From: Epithemia pelagica
Lineage: Eukaryota > Bacillariophyta > Bacillariophyceae > Surirellales > Surirellaceae
Direction of reading: 5' to 3'
DNA length: 64,000 bases
NCBI GenBank assembly: GCA_946965045.2
Contig: OX337229.1
Span: 2,356,001-2,420,000, forward strand
The position numbers and the translations under genes were made by a program. This document shows, one piece after another, positions 1-11,558 of the stretch. How positions within the stretch are numbered: position 1 is the first letter of the stretch; every line of letters begins with the position of its first letter. The notes below the pieces were generated by a model. That model searched no databases and had not been told where the DNA came from. It saw only the letters and a list, made by a program, of their open reading frames with translations.

Positions 1-166
1 TGATGCAACTAGTCAGACAGGTGGAGCATCTCTTTTGCAAGTAGGTCAATTGGTCAGCCATACAAGGGCATTCTCCTGTAACAATGTCCATCCAAGTGGT
101 GCCTACCCTCACTGATGAAGAAAAGAGTCGACATTCTTTTCTTCAATTGCTCTCAGAAGAAACATA

Positions 167-385
167 TTGCTTGACAACCAGATGTTTCCGCGCGAGGAAG
201 GGGTTGTTCCAGTCATGAACAACCTGCTTACGCTTAAGAAAGATGATGCCGAAAGCAAGTTCGGCCAGAAATTTTTGGGAATGACTGTCTACTGGCACAT
301 TGCAGTTCGTGGAGGCATCAAGATTGGTCAGATGAAGAAATGTGAAGATGCGGCCAAGGGCATGTTTGCTGATGACGATGAATAG
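167..385 (+). CDS. Hypothetical ORF, possible gene fragment
   Basis: A 72-codon open frame with no family I recognise. It ends in an acidic tail (FADDDE) and has mixed hydrophobic/charged composition. A second plus-strand ORF starts about 130 bp downstream behind a pyrimidine-rich stretch ending in TATAG, so the two could be exons of one gene, but no clean donor is visible. The first 166 bases also read open in two frames only with stops. Treat as a possible relic. Confidence 0.2.
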   Translation: MLDNQMFPREEGVVPVMNNLLTLKKDDAESKFGQKFLGMTVYWHIAVRGGIKIGQMKKCEDAAKGMFADDDE

Positions 386-512
386 CAACGAAACAAGAAA
401 AATTCCTGATGCACGAAGAGATTTCCTATACATGAAGAGTAGTTCTTTGACCAAGAGATTTCCCATACATGATGACGAGTAGTTTAAACCGAAGTAGTAG
501 TACAAAATCATA

Positions 513-812
513 TTGTTCTCATATAACACATCATTTTCTATAGATTACTGTCTTGGTGAGCAGCAGAAGGAGTTCACAAAGATCCTTGCTGATGCCTTGG
601 TCAAGGGACTGGCCACTGTTGGTGCAGCCCCTACTGCAGCGACTTCCAGCAGTGCTACAATGGAGTGCATGGATGTGGTGGAAGAGAAGCTGCAGCGCAT
701 GGACGAGAAAATAGAAAGTTTTTTCCCAGAAAAGCCATGTAGCTCGGAGAGTGCTGTACAGCGCTTTGAGCATTTCGACGTAAATCACAGGTTGGCCCTT
801 TTTGTAGGTTAG
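513..812 (+). CDS. Hypothetical ORF with short coiled-coil-like segment
   Basis: 99 codons. An Ala/Thr/Ser-rich stretch (AAPTAATSSSATM) is followed by a heptad-like helix (VVEEKLQRMDEKIESF). The start is uncertain; the segment from YCLGEQQKEF looks most protein-like and lies right after a TCTATAG that could be a 3' splice site. No family recognised. An antisense ORF over the same interval (531-932) is taken as a shadow. Confidence 0.2.
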   Translation: MFSYNTSFSIDYCLGEQQKEFTKILADALVKGLATVGAAPTAATSSSATMECMDVVEEKLQRMDEKIESFFPEKPCSSESAVQRFEHFDVNHRLALFVG

Positions 813-1602
813 GTATGGCTCATATGCTTCTTGGTCCACTTCCAGTAACAGTTCAGCCATGAGGCCCTGGATCCATATCCGAGTGCATTCTATGTCAATG
901 CAGACATAGGTAATGGTTGTAATTTGAATCACACAGGATGGATAATATGTCTTGGCGCAAGCTTTTGGACTCTCCCAAGAATCACACTTGGTCTGTTGGT
1001 GACATAGTTGCGGTGAATTCTTCGATCATAATTTTCCTCAAGGATGGCTAAAAACTTCCAACATTCACAAGTCTGTGACCCGCCACTCTGTCGGACATGA
1101 AGATGCATCTGAACGAATCACGGTTTCCCTTTTGCGATCCATTGAAAGGGGAGGTTTTATCAAGAAACAACTGAAAACTCCAAAAAGATTACTAGCATGG
1201 TCGTTTCAGTATGAGAACTTGGCATATCCCTGGATTATATCATTGTAGTTCCATTCCTATATTGTAATCAATGCATATGAATCATGACACGATTATACTC
1301 CATAATACAATTCTCGAGAAATATTAGGCAGACTGAATTGTCCTTCATGACATCGTTCTGTCCAGTCACTCGACACGCACCAATACATATTTAGATTTTC
1401 TTCTTAGATAGGTGACCACCACCATTGTATGTCCAGGCTTGAACAAGAGATCCATGGACACTTGTATTGGCTTCACAAAATGTTGAGAGTCAATGGCATG
1501 AACAAAATGGATCAACATTTTGTTGCTATCAAATTATGAATCAAATGAAGTTAGAATAAGAGTTTATGGCTGCCAATTAATGGAGGAAGTCATTTCTATG
1601 TA
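813..1602. other. Gene-less AT-rich stretch
   Basis: About 790 bp without a supported coding region, RNA gene or repeat array. Short frames are all interrupted. Confidence 0.5.
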
Positions 1603-2070
1603 ATGATGTACTGTCTGTCTGCTTTTAGATATAATATGCAAAAACCCCACTCTCAGAACAACAACAAACTCTCACAACAGCTGTTCCTTCCTTTTATGCG
1701 AGGCAATATTCAGCAATTATTGGAAAATGATTGGAACCACATTGACACTCAATACAATGTTTCCGGACTCGAGAATGTTTCGGAACTGAGACAAAATGTC
1801 ATTCGACAAATCATGGCAAACAACTGCATTTCTTCAACCGATACCGGGTTCTATACACAAAAAGGAGTAATGGTGCAACGTGGTGTCTGTGCATACTATA
1901 TGGGAATGGATTTACCTTTACCTATCGGAACTATTATCTTGCCATCTGATCGACGAAAAATTAGTATCAACGTGAGCCCGCCACGACCACCATTAGAGGA
2001 GCGAAAACGCTTGGAGGAAGAACCACAAGAGGTGGAGTCATCACGATTGCGGGACTTGGCCTGGCACTGA
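1603..2070 (+). CDS. Hypothetical 155-aa ORF
   Basis: Starts with ATG and runs 155 codons. The composition is protein-like: a polar N-terminus rich in Gln/Asn, a middle segment reading ENVSELRQNVIRQIM, and a Pro/Glu-rich C-terminus (PPRPPLEERKRLEEEPQE). No domain recognised. Its 3' end overlaps the copia integrase fragment on the opposite strand by about 30 bp, so the C-terminus may be an artefact of a mobile-element junction near position 2040. Confidence 0.3.
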   Translation: MMYCLSAFRYNMQKPHSQNNNKLSQQLFLPFMRGNIQQLLENDWNHIDTQYNVSGLENVSELRQNVIRQIMANNCISSTDTGFYTQKGVMVQRGVCAYYMGMDLPLPIGTIILPSDRRKISINVSPPRPPLEERKRLEEEPQEVESSRLRDLAWH

Positions 2071-2388
2071 ATCGGTGACATTCATTAGAGCATTGCTCAT
2101 ACTTTCAGTGGTCTGGTAATGGTTTTCGGCCTTATTCTGGTGTTGATGATAAGGTTCGGATCGATACTCCCCAATAAGCAAAGTGCGAAGGATGTCTTTG
2201 ACCTTGTGAGAGATGAGAGATGAACCACCATCGCTGATAAGAGTCTCCATGGCACCACGAAATTGGATGTTGTCCTGAAGAGTATTGACAATCTGTTTGG
2301 TCGACTTGATCCCATAGATATCAGTAACCAGAGTATTACGACCAACAAAGGCCCAGGCGGAAGCACGGTGAACCAAACCCAAATTCAC
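2041..2388 (-). pseudogene. Copia integrase core fragment
   Basis: Reads on the minus strand as part of a copia-type integrase. From about position 2346 down to 2090 the translation parallels the integrase of the intact element at 14.2-15.8 kb: shared DIYGIKSTKQ, LISDGGSSLISHKVKDIL and YHQHQNKAEN. These include the second catalytic Asp (in SDGG) and the Glu (in KAEN). Similarity stops after roughly 85 residues on both sides, so it is a truncated copy with no LTRs seen. Substitutions such as ENHYQTTES for ENRYQTVKR show decay. It belongs to the same lineage as element A but is much older. Confidence 0.85.
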
Positions 2389-2404
2389 ATGCGGAGCCGA
2401 CGGT

Positions 2405-3025
2405 GTGGACGGAGACGACGCCTGGTTGTCGGCAGCGGAGCGGGAAACATGTTGCTCGGTGGAGTGCGTCGTGTTGTCGCGACGGCACTTGCCACACCAA
2501 TACCACTGGACACCATCAACTTCTTTGGTATGGTCGTTGGCAGTGGTGGGAGAGATGGACCTGGGCTCGGTGTGGAATCAACACCAATCCTTTTTCTTGG
2601 CTTCCCAATCCCCGCGCTCCGACGATCCTCGCCAAGTGTTCCTCCATGATTTGTCGGCGGCTCTCCAGACTGCTTACGATGCCGGTGATCAAATCCTTTT
2701 GGCGATAGATGCCAATGAACCTTCCCTGTGGCAGCCGAATAATCCCATCGCCCAGTTTGCAGCTCGTTTCCTGCTGCACGATCTGCATCTTGAGCGACAC
2801 TCGCGGGCCGATGCTCCCATCTTGCGCTTGCGCGACAGACACAAAAGCAGCAGCTGGTACCATCTTCCACAATTGCGGTTGTGGCAAACCGACCCCGCTG
2901 CCTCGCACCTTGAGGGTCCGATCGCCAAACAACACGAAACGCCAACAACAACAACAACAACAACAACACGCAACAATCCAACACGCACAAAAACAAAAAA
3001 TACGATTGACCAAAAATACGATTGA
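2405..3025 (+). pseudogene. Endonuclease/exonuclease/phosphatase-like fragment (LINE ORF2-like)
   Basis: A 206-codon frame in which residues about 70-140 resemble the endonuclease domain of non-LTR retrotransposon ORF2: the segment DDPRQVFLHDLSAALQTAYD followed by GDQILLAIDANE, where AIDANE would be the metal-binding Asn/Glu segment of the fold. The C-terminal part is Thr-rich because it runs through a CAA-repeat (about 2942-2970). No upstream catalytic residues or downstream reverse transcriptase are present, so this is a fragment. The assignment rests on motif resemblance and is only moderately secure. Confidence 0.42.
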
Positions 3026-3670
3026 CCATGATGTTGAACATGAATACTTACTGTTACGAGGTGATGTGGAACCTTTTCATGCTCCTTCAGGAGCTGATGA
3101 AATGGGCTGAGTTCTGCGCTCCTTATGTGTTGTTGATTCTGTTTCTCTTCTTCGTTTACACCTTGAATGACTGGGATTTGCTCATCAAGAAGTTGCTTCG
3201 CCGACAAGAAACATCGGCACGAAAAGGCGGTCCTTCGGCAAGAAAAAGCTCAGCTTCAACAACAGCTGGCCATTGCTGAAGCAAAGCTTGCTGAGAAGCA
3301 CTGCGACTGCGAGCAGAATCGTCGTCACAAAGATGGAGAGATCGAGATTCGCGATCGCGAGGAGGCGGTCGACGTCGACACTGTTGCTGTTGTGCCTTGC
3401 GAGTTTGACGCTGACTTGGACTTCCCTCCTCTCGCACTCGCAGACGATCTCGAGGACGACGAGGAAGAGGAGACCCCTGCAGTCGACCGTCATCAGCCTG
3501 AGCCCGAACCTGCGCCCACGCACAACCGCGGCTCCCGGTCGATAGACACAATCATGGGTACCCCTACTCTTCAGGAATCTCCAAGTGGGTATCTTCCTTT
3601 CGGCAGTAGGTCGGTGGATGGTTATGATTCGTTTGACATCGCCAATCGTCCTCCGGCATCATTTCTTTGA
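3022..3670 (+). pseudogene. Frameshifted membrane/coiled-coil ORF
   Basis: Two overlapping plus-strand frames look like one protein broken by a frameshift. The first (3022-3279) has a strong hydrophobic helix (APYVLLILFLFFVYTL). The second (usable from about 3190 to 3670) has a classic coiled coil (AVLRQEKAQLQQQLAIAEAK) and an acidic tail (DDLEDDEEEET). The frame changes between about 3185 and 3230, where the same bases read as a basic, low-quality tail in frame one. An intact version would be a one-pass membrane protein with a coiled coil. Family unknown; it may belong to a mobile element. Confidence 0.35.
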
Positions 3671-3929
3671 GAAGCAACGAATTATTGCTATGTTACGTAC
3701 GAGAATGGAGAATTTGCAGATACACGGAGGACATGCCGAACGCATGAGAACGAAGCTGTCACAACGTGTTTGGGCTTCTCTGGTAGCGTCAAAGCATCCA
3801 AAATATGGCATCCATGGATGAGTATTTACTGGGAAACTGATCTATGTTTCACAGACTATGATCCATCCACATATCGATGTGGCAAACCAGTATTGTTGAC
3901 TGAGACTGGACAAATTGGTGTTATTTGTG

Positions 3930-4037
3930 AGGTGAATGAGGAAGGGGAAGACGGACAAGCAAAATTCGTTCGAGACATCAGTCAGGTGAATGAGGAAGGG
4001 GAAGACGGACAAGCAAAATTTGTTCGAGACATCAGTT
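3930..4037 (+). repeat. 54-bp direct tandem duplication
   Basis: Two adjacent copies of a 54-bp unit (3930-3983 and 3984-4037) differ at about one base in the body. The length is a multiple of three. In the ORF at 3770-4072 it duplicates an 18-residue segment reading VNEEGEDGQAKFVRDISQ. The near identity suggests a recent event. Confidence 0.95.
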
Positions 4038-4217
4038 TCTTGGCTCTGTCCTCATCAACACGCGTGCAATGACCATTTCATGGCCTCAACACAAACAGGA
4101 CCAACTCATCATCTACCTTAAGCATGCGCTCGTTCGAACAGCGATGCATCCGATCGTGATCATGGTTCTCGTGCATCTGGTTTCGGTGGGAAGATTACCT
4201 CCACCTCCAATGACAAG

Positions 4218-4610
4218 ATGACCGATGAGAGTGAAGCTCCGACCCCGAAGAACCAACCCAAACGTACCGTCAAGACTATCCTTAAGAAGTCATCCTTGTC
4301 TTCTACCCGTACGCCCTCCGCGGGCAAGGTGACAAAGGACTCTTCGATGTTGTCCCTTGACGATGATCCGATGGTGATCCACAAGTTGTCCCGTCGTTCT
4401 GATCTCTACAAGGCTCCTGTCCCGATCCTGCCGCCTAGCCCGTCTGTTCCAAGCGATTCTCACATCTGCGCCGGTTCCTTCCCAATTGCAGGCCTCGCAT
4501 ATCAAGGGTGTCCAGAATCACAACGCGGACCTTCTTTCCAGACCCACCACGGCACCTACGTGGGCGTCCGTTTTCAAGCTCTCCAAGCCAGCTCCCATCT
4601 GCTTCCTTGA
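4218..4610 (+). CDS. Hypothetical Ser/Pro/Lys-rich ORF
   Basis: 130 codons beginning MTDESEAPTPKNQPKRTVK. The first 75 residues (basic, Ser/Thr-rich, then SMLSLDDDPMVIHKLSRR) look like a disordered protein segment; the rest is less convincing. It lies in a run of plus-strand ORF pieces (3.0-5.6 kb) that may once have been one mobile-element gene. No recognisable domain. Confidence 0.28.
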   Translation: MTDESEAPTPKNQPKRTVKTILKKSSLSSTRTPSAGKVTKDSSMLSLDDDPMVIHKLSRRSDLYKAPVPILPPSPSVPSDSHICAGSFPIAGLAYQGCPESQRGPSFQTHHGTYVGVRFQALQASSHLLP

Positions 4611-5302
4611 TGGTGCCAGTGCCCAAACAGGCACCCAAAGCACCTCCTATTGGTAAGTCCTCTCCAACACCATCCGGGATGCCGTCTTCGACGTGCTTCA
4701 ACACTTGGCTTCCCAGGCCTGCCTTGTCGATGATCACAGGGACGTCCACATTGAGCCACCCAGTCTTACACCTCAACACTCACGCACCATCAGGCCTGCC
4801 GACGTTGGTTTATTGTTACGTCACCTCCCATGACCACCCCACCCAAGATCTAGTTTCGCCACACCCATAACCTATTCTAGACAAACTAAAAACATCCGAC
4901 ATGTTCTCATTCTCAATCTCAGCAACAATGCCCGTAACCAAACCAATTCACAACTGTCAAGTACAGTTCGCACACATACTTGACTCATACAACTTTCCCG
5001 TGAATGGTCTTATCTTGATCATCCTCCGCCGCAGTACAATCATCCTCATCCTCCGTTGTATCATCCCTCGCCACAGTACAATCACCCCCTCAGCAGCATT
5101 ACCATGGACATCCTCCGTCCTACGATCAACCCTACTATGGAGGTTACCGGGGGGCACTACCTTCATCGCCCCATGATCAGCAGCAACAACAACGCACAAC
5201 CAATACCCCAAAGACTAAGAAAAATGTCCCCAAGAGTAAGCATCCGTTCCCTACAACCAATTGATCCATGTGCTGTTCGTTTACAACAATTGAAATCTTG
5301 TT

Positions 5303-5617
5303 TTGTACCACAAAAACCGGACCAAATCAAAAATTTGGCCGAAGTTATATGACAGAAAGGCGGGGAATACACAGTTCCTGGAAAGTGCACGATTATTCTC
5401 TGGGGGGCTACGGATGGATGGTAATTGTATCTACTGCGATGCACCATTTCCAAAGGCAACACAAACAATAACTCTAAAAATGGTGTATGAAATTGATCGG
5501 TGGCCCCAATTCATACAAGGATGCAATTTGAAATGCATCAATGACGATTGTGGAAGAAACTTCACACCACACAGAGAAGGAGGGTTCTACTTTGAAGTCC
5601 CAAATTTATCAAAATGA
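5303..5617 (+). CDS. Hypothetical ORF with Cys pairs
   Basis: The C-terminal 65 residues contain CIYC, then CNLKC and DDC, a spacing that could bind one zinc, within otherwise ordinary sequence (MVYEIDRWPQFIQG). The N-terminal part overlaps another frame (5056-5352) and is doubtful, so the gene may be frameshifted near 5330-5390. Family not recognised. Confidence 0.25.
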   Translation: MYHKNRTKSKIWPKLYDRKAGNTQFLESARLFSGGLRMDGNCIYCDAPFPKATQTITLKMVYEIDRWPQFIQGCNLKCINDDCGRNFTPHREGGFYFEVPNLSK

Positions 5618-5694
5618 ATCTGGCATGGGAGAAGTTGATGGATGATGCACCGAAAGAGATGTTTTTTAAAGGCAATTCCTAGAAACAATATTGG

Positions 5695-5733
5695 CCTTTG
5701 GCAACAACCTTTGGCAACAACCTTTGGCAACAA
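5695..5733 (+). repeat. 13-bp unit repeated three times
   Basis: Three perfect head-to-tail copies of CCTTTGGCAACAA. No function suggested. Confidence 0.9.
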
Positions 5734-7490
5734 CCAAAGCAGCAACTTGTGTCCTTAGGGAACACGGTTTGCTGGAGTGGAACACATGAAAGGCATTAGT
5801 CACATCAAAGTCTGCATGATCTTCAACTATGTTCTGCAGAATCTCGTCATGTGCTTTTGTTGGCATGTATGGGTGCCTAAGCACTGGGCAGTGAGAGCCT
5901 GACCATTATGTTCTGGTTCTGGTTCTAGTCAACCTCACTAGACATAATGCACGACCAATCCTGAGAAGGATCTGTGCAACCAAAAGCAGCCCAAATTTTG
6001 AAAGCATGTCTCTTCTGAGTGACAAGAGCAATCAACCCGAACAAGGTGCCATTAGAATCGTCTCGACAAGGGCTTTTCAGCGAGCCATTGAACATTGCAA
6101 TCCGACTTACAGGGTTAGGTAGGCAAGACGTAGGGTACTGGAAAAGGAAGGAAAGGCTGTTTGGGAGAGTGGATTTTTTGGCTGGTATCATGCAAGTAAG
6201 AAAGTAGTAGGTGCTTTGCTTCGGGAGACCGTTGGAAGAGGGGGTAGTTTATGATACTACACGTGCCTTGACAGCATCGGAGGGTGACAGGCGTGTGAGG
6301 CCACATGGGGACTGTTCTCATGCAACTGAGAGCGACTAGAAAACTGGATGTGGATAATTGGGATTCGATCTACCCAAGGTAGGGAAACAAAGGTAGCAGA
6401 GTATTTTGTCCAATGGCACAGTTTCCGGCTCTAAATGGAGGCAAGTTACCACAGAGTACCCAAAATCAGTGTATGTAACAGTTTTTGCCATAGAACAAAC
6501 TTGCGCATTTGTCATTTTCATTGATGCAGTCCGACTTGGATTGCACAGACCATGTCACCCTTGATGCACAGGTTAAATATTCGTCTCCTACAACACCATG
6601 TTGCCCTTGTTGTACAGTTACTCCATAGGTAATGCATTTCTCTCCTACAAGACCGACCATGTGTACTTCGAGGTAAATGCTTGTCGTTTTTGATGTACCT
6701 CCATATTGTTGACAATATGGGCGTCCATCTTCAGAATCAGGCTATTATTTCACTGTGTTACAAACCTACTTGCCTTCTTGATATATCCTCTTTGAACAAC
6801 AGATAACTATTTCCTTGATTTTGATTATTCTTGATATTTGTCACTACTGTTGAAGCAGAAGGTGCCCTTTTCCACCAGATACTCTTGTGATCAAAAAGGT
6901 CCAGATTGCCAATGATATTGCTGTCTTTGTCTTCATCTAGACAGAAGATACATAGATGTCATGCTTCGTCACTCACTGTGATTGAACATCAGAACATCAT
7001 TCTTGTGAGACAAGACAACCTTTCCAATGAGTCCAGGATGGGTCATTTTGATGTTGTTGTTTTTGTTGTATCTTTTAAACTTCACAAAGATTGTAGGGGA
7101 TCATGTTGCTTGCTGGATGTGCATTTCTTTGATGTGGATCAGAAGCACCCAACTCAGACATGGATTGTAGAAGCACTGTCATGGACAAACTCTCAACATA
7201 TCATCTATACCTGCACCTCTCTTTGCTAATGGGCAATGTAACTTCAAATCAACAAGAATTACTTCAGGTTGTAAAAACAATGTTGTCACCTTAGTCTTGT
7301 TCTGTACAGATAGAATGGAAAAGATCATATGTCAGCAGTGTATTCAGTATAGTTTGGTGCTTGCAATCACCATTAGCAAAGGAAAAGTCCATGGGAAGAT
7401 ATTGTTGTTGCGTGTCATCAAGACTGTGTCATCACTTGTGTAAATTATCACATAGCGTGACTTGTTATATCCAGACTTTGTCATATATCA
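5734..7490. other. Gene-less stretch
   Basis: About 1.75 kb with only short, interrupted frames on both strands. I see no RNA gene, long repeat or mobile-element signature. Confidence 0.45.
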
Positions 7491-7805
7491 ATGGGACTTT
7501 GTCATATATCAGCCAATGGTACTAGGCTAGCAAACAGAACAACCATCATTGGACATGAACTACCAGAAAAGGCAAAAATAGCAAGAAAAGCTCCAAGAAG
7601 ACAACCAACAAATTACATGACCCATGAACACATCAAACAGAAGGATCAAGAAAGAAGAGAGGCCATTTTCACACAGATGGGAAAGCTTTTAGAATTGAGC
7701 TCCCCAGAGAGCTCGGATGCAAAAGAGGCCACAAAAAATCAAATTGATAGTCTCATAATCCGAAATAGCAACAAGTTTGTAAGCACCAGAAAACACAGGG
7801 TTTGA
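7491..7805 (+). CDS. Hypothetical 104-aa basic ORF
   Basis: The central part (MTHEHIKQKDQERREAIF, then KATKNQID-like helices) looks like an amphipathic, highly charged helical segment. No family recognised. The start lies in a short duplicated ATATCA-rich stretch. Decayed sequence on both sides makes a relic as likely as a gene. Confidence 0.25.
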   Translation: MGLCHISANGTRLANRTTIIGHELPEKAKIARKAPRRQPTNYMTHEHIKQKDQERREAIFTQMGKLLELSSPESSDAKEATKNQIDSLIIRNSNKFVSTRKHRV

Positions 7806-8910
7806 GTATTTCCAACACTTTAATTAACACGGTCAAAGTTTATTGAATATGTGACAATCATCTCCTTTCCTGGTATGAAAAGAGAACAATATTGAAGGAT
7901 TCTGGATGGAATAGATGACAATGTTGACATTTATTGGGAAAATGAAGAAGACAAGCACAATCATTTGAATGAAGTGTGCAAGGCAAATAAAAGAGGTTAT
8001 CATGAGCTGATTCTTGTAACCAGTGATATCTCTCTCACTGGTTGGAGAAGCCAAAACAGATCCACTGAAGAAAGGAGACCTTCATTTGGCATGGACAAAA
8101 CCTTTTTACTGTACTTTGCATCTGCACAGACCATCAATGGACGGGCAAAATGAACATAACTGTTGAAGTGGCCCGAATGGCTCGTCAAGAAAATGAAGAG
8201 CAACGTATGTGGGCTTTTCAATATCACAAATTCATCATGGATTCTGTGGCTGAAACAGTTAAGTTTCAGCATCCCTCCTTTGTGACAACCTTTCTATCAC
8301 CTTTTCTCGTCCCATTTATAATCAAGTTTGTAACAAGCAGAGGTGGCAACAATTGACAATCTCGGAAGCATCAAATTCTTGCTAAATGAAGAGTGGAAGG
8401 CAAATCAAAGAGGTTATCACTCTTGCAGCCAGTGAGAATAAAAAAAATGCATTGAAAAAGGAGTCGTGACCATTGATAATTGTGTACTGTGGTCGTGTCT
8501 GCACAATATGGCCCCGGGGGTCACTCGGGGGATTCAGAAGTGAAAACTGATGCGTCATGCGATCACGCACGCCCACATGCTCGTCATCACGCAAACTATG
8601 CATCCTGCATCCTCTGCCTTTCGGTACCCCTCAGATTTATTTATCGAAGGGGCCAAATGATCCCAGGAACAAGACAACAAACCAGTTACTTGCAGTCTTC
8701 TGCATCCAACCAAGACAATCTGGCTAGCCTATGCAGTCATCAGAAAGGGCCCATGATCACGTGGCATGTGATCTTGTCCCTGAACAGACGCCTGGGACCT
8801 GGACATCGCCCTGGATGTCCACAAGGATATATATGCCAGCTCCCTAGTGAGTCCTAGGCTCAAAGGACTGTTCAAAGAACAAATTTGTCCCACATAAAAC
8901 ATCTGGGCTC
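7806..8910. other. Gene-less stretch
   Basis: About 1.1 kb with no ORF I can support. The short frames at 7965-8356 show no domain and contradict each other between strands. Confidence 0.4.
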
Positions 8911-9296
8911 TTGACCATCCAGTTATCTGTCCCCCAATGAGACAACAAGATGAGGACTATCTTACTCTGGGATTTCAAGACTACCACGACTATCCCACGA
9001 CGACCTCCATGACCACCAGATCATGCCTATCACAGCTTCCCTGCATTCTCGTCTCACAATTTTCATCTGGACAAAGTTCAGAAGCAACCTAGACGACCTA
9101 CCGTCTTTTGACCATCCAGTTATCTGCCCCCCAGTGAGACAACAAGATGAGGACCATCTTACTCTGGGATTTCAAGACTACCACGACTATCCCACGACGA
9201 CCTCCGTGACCAGATCATTCCTATCACAGCATCCCTGCATTGTCATCTCACAAGTTTCATCTGGACAAAGTTCAGAAGCAACCTAGACGACCTGCC
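8911..9296 (+). repeat. ~200-bp imperfect tandem duplication
   Basis: Copy one (about 8911-9113) and copy two (about 9118-9296) both begin TTGACCATCCAGTTATCTG and both end near AACCTAGACGACCT. The offset is 207 bp. They differ by scattered substitutions and a few small deletions, so the duplication is older than the 54-bp one at 3.9 kb. Confidence 0.92.
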
Positions 9297-9359
9297 TTGC
9301 TACCTCCTACCCCTCCTCACCATGGCTGCTGCTAATGCTCAGATCCATGCTGCGTTCAC

Positions 9360-10070
9360 GTGATGGGTTTTTCCCATGAAGCCTCGACCTATACATCATT
9401 GATCATCAAGGTATATGATGTAAATCATCACCTCGTCCACCTCAATGACGACATTGTTGCGTCACCCTTGTGGAGTTTTGGAGCAGGTGGCGCCGGTGCT
9501 GGAGCCCACCTCGGAAACGCTATCAGAATCTTGGCAGAAGAAAACCTCAAGCTTGGCTGCTATCTTCTTGCTCGCCACCATGTTCGAATCAAGCCAGCTC
9601 GCCACCATGTTCGAATCAAGCCAAGGCGATTTGACCCTTCTGCGAACTTGAAAACAGCCATGAGGACCCCCAACGGCCTGAGATCAACTAGCGGGACTGG
9701 CCCCACACCATCAAAGCTATTGCCACACCATCAAGCTATTGAAGACTACCTTGCCAAATGCCTTGGAACTACGGGTATCACTCTCGCCTGTGTCATTCGC
9801 GATGAGGAGGAGATCCCGATCAACGATCCATCCAATGGTTATGAAACCCCTCAGTTGGAAATGATCGCTCTTGCCACAGGCGTGCTGACGGACCAATTAC
9901 AAGACAGAACGTGCGAAACTGCAAGCAATTACGCAGAAGCATGACTGCTGGACCTACGTCCAAGCAGGAAAGAACATGCAAGATGGAGGAAATCATTCAA
10001 AGGGCTGCATGACCACTGCCTTGGTCCCAACTATGTAGATAACCTCGCAAACATGGCTCAAGGAAGTTGA
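9360..10070 (+). pseudogene. Decayed retrotransposon gag relic
   Basis: The ORF at 9360-9944 encodes a gag-like N-terminal region with a helix reading AIEDYLAKCLGTTGITLACV. Just downstream, after a stop, the bases continue in other frames as CWTYVQAGKNMQDGG and then WRKSFKGLHDHCLGPNYVDN ending at 10070. A Trp-rich helix followed by LxDHxLGPNxVDN is the pattern I associate with copia gag proteins in diatoms. At least two frameshifts separate the pieces. The ORF also has a 27-bp internal duplication (ARHHVRIKP twice). Neither LTRs nor pol were found. Confidence 0.55.
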
Positions 10071-10169
10071 CGACGACAACCTACAATGGGGAGCGGAAGC
10101 GTTGGAACTTCGTAACGATCCATCAAACGTTGTTAATCTAGAGAATTAAAACGTTGTTAATAAATAGAA

Positions 10170-11553
10170 TTATAAAGCCTGAGAGCAGATAACCTGATAA
10201 AAATATTTTTTCGTGAAAAAGTTAGAAAGGAGGAATTGGCCGTACGCGCGGTCGATGCCAGTGTTTCCAAGGCCGCTCTTTTGTTCGTCGTCATCTTCAT
10301 TCTCTTCTCCAGTCGTGGTGTTGTCTTGATCATCGTCTTCTTCTTCTTCTCCTTCCTCCACGATTGCGGTCATTGCATAGAATTCGGAGAATGGGTTCTC
10401 CTTTCTTCCTCTTTTCGCTTCTCGTCGTGGGATAGATGGAGCTCGACGGAGGGGAGTTGGTACGTATCTTGAGCCAAGCGTGAATTCTTCGTTCATCGAC
10501 AAGGTGGAGAAGGTGTTTGCCGTGTCATCCTCTGCCATTTCCTCCAGTCTCACATGCTTTTGCTTCGTGAGCTCAAATTGACAGACGGTGGGTCTGAAAT
10601 GTTGACTGGAGGCGGAGTGGCGTTGCTTTGATTGAGAAAGGCAACGAATCGGTGGCGAGTCCCAAGCTCCTCTGAACGATGTTCCATGAGTCGAGCTCTC
10701 AAGAGACAGGGTGGCGGATCCGAGTTGATTTGGAGTTCTGGCCATTCCGGTCGGTAGTGGATGTGGATGATTGGGGATTCTGGTTCCATCAATGAACCAC
10801 CCAATGTACCATTCCTCCTTTCACACGTTGGTAGGCTTCTCCAATGGTGAGTGTTGGCTCTTGGTGCTGGAGTGCATAGATTGTATACTGAGCCCGCTCG
10901 TATCTCATCCCGTCTCTTTTTGCTTTTGCAGCTTCTTCTTCAAAGATTCGAGGGTCAAATGTTGGTCGATGAGTCGGTTGTGGCCGCATGGCTGCGGCCC
11001 AATCCTGCATGAGTTGAGATGCTGATCGAGGCGCCAGGTTCAGCCTTGGTAGTGCCTGTTGAGTAGGTGAGTCAATGGCCACAATCGGCGAAATTTCCGG
11101 TTCGTATGCAGCTGGTTTCTTGTCTAACTCCTTTTCATCTTTGCTTGCCAACCGTCCTTGTTGTAATCCCTTGATTGGAGTGATGGACACATCGTCGTCC
11201 GTCATTACAGAGCTCTCTTGCGTTGTGTCTTGGTGAGAGCTCATGGAGGTGTTGTGAGTCCTCATTTGTGTTGCATCGCTTTCGAAATTCAATTGCTCAC
11301 TGTCAAAACTTGCTTCGTCTTCTGCAGCATTTGCATAGACTTCGGTTGGGATCTGAGGTGGATCTCCGGCTCCTTCTTGGACTGACTTGTCGTTTGGCAG
11401 GTACCAAGAGTCGATGTTGTCCCATTGGTCGAAGTAGAGTGTGTTTGCCTCTGGTTCGAGGATTTTCATCGCTTCGTCGCTTGTTGCATCTTGAAAGGAC
11501 AAGTCATCGTTGCCCCCACAGCTTGAATCAACAATCAACCCGGTTGGGACTTT
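10170..11553 (-). pseudogene. 3' part of element D coding region (split by element A)
   Basis: This minus-strand coding region continues the frame that is interrupted at 19856. Removing element A and one TSD copy joins the upstream frame (ending VPTENN) in frame to KVPTGLIVDSSCGGNDD. The body is acidic and disordered (ILEPEANTLYFDQWDN), then a helical part (RIFEEEAAKAKRDGMRYERA). Near 10790-10800 the frame breaks, and a last piece ending in an acidic run (EEGEEEEDDDQDN) continues to 10170. IVDSSCGG could be a protease-like motif but is unconvincing. No integrase or reverse transcriptase follows. Confidence 0.5.
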
Positions 11554-11558
11554 GTTGT
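11554..11558 (+). repeat. Target-site duplication of element A, left copy (GTTGT)
   Basis: GTTGT immediately precedes the left LTR and recurs at 19856-19860 immediately after the right LTR. Five bases is the usual copia duplication length. Confidence 0.95.
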
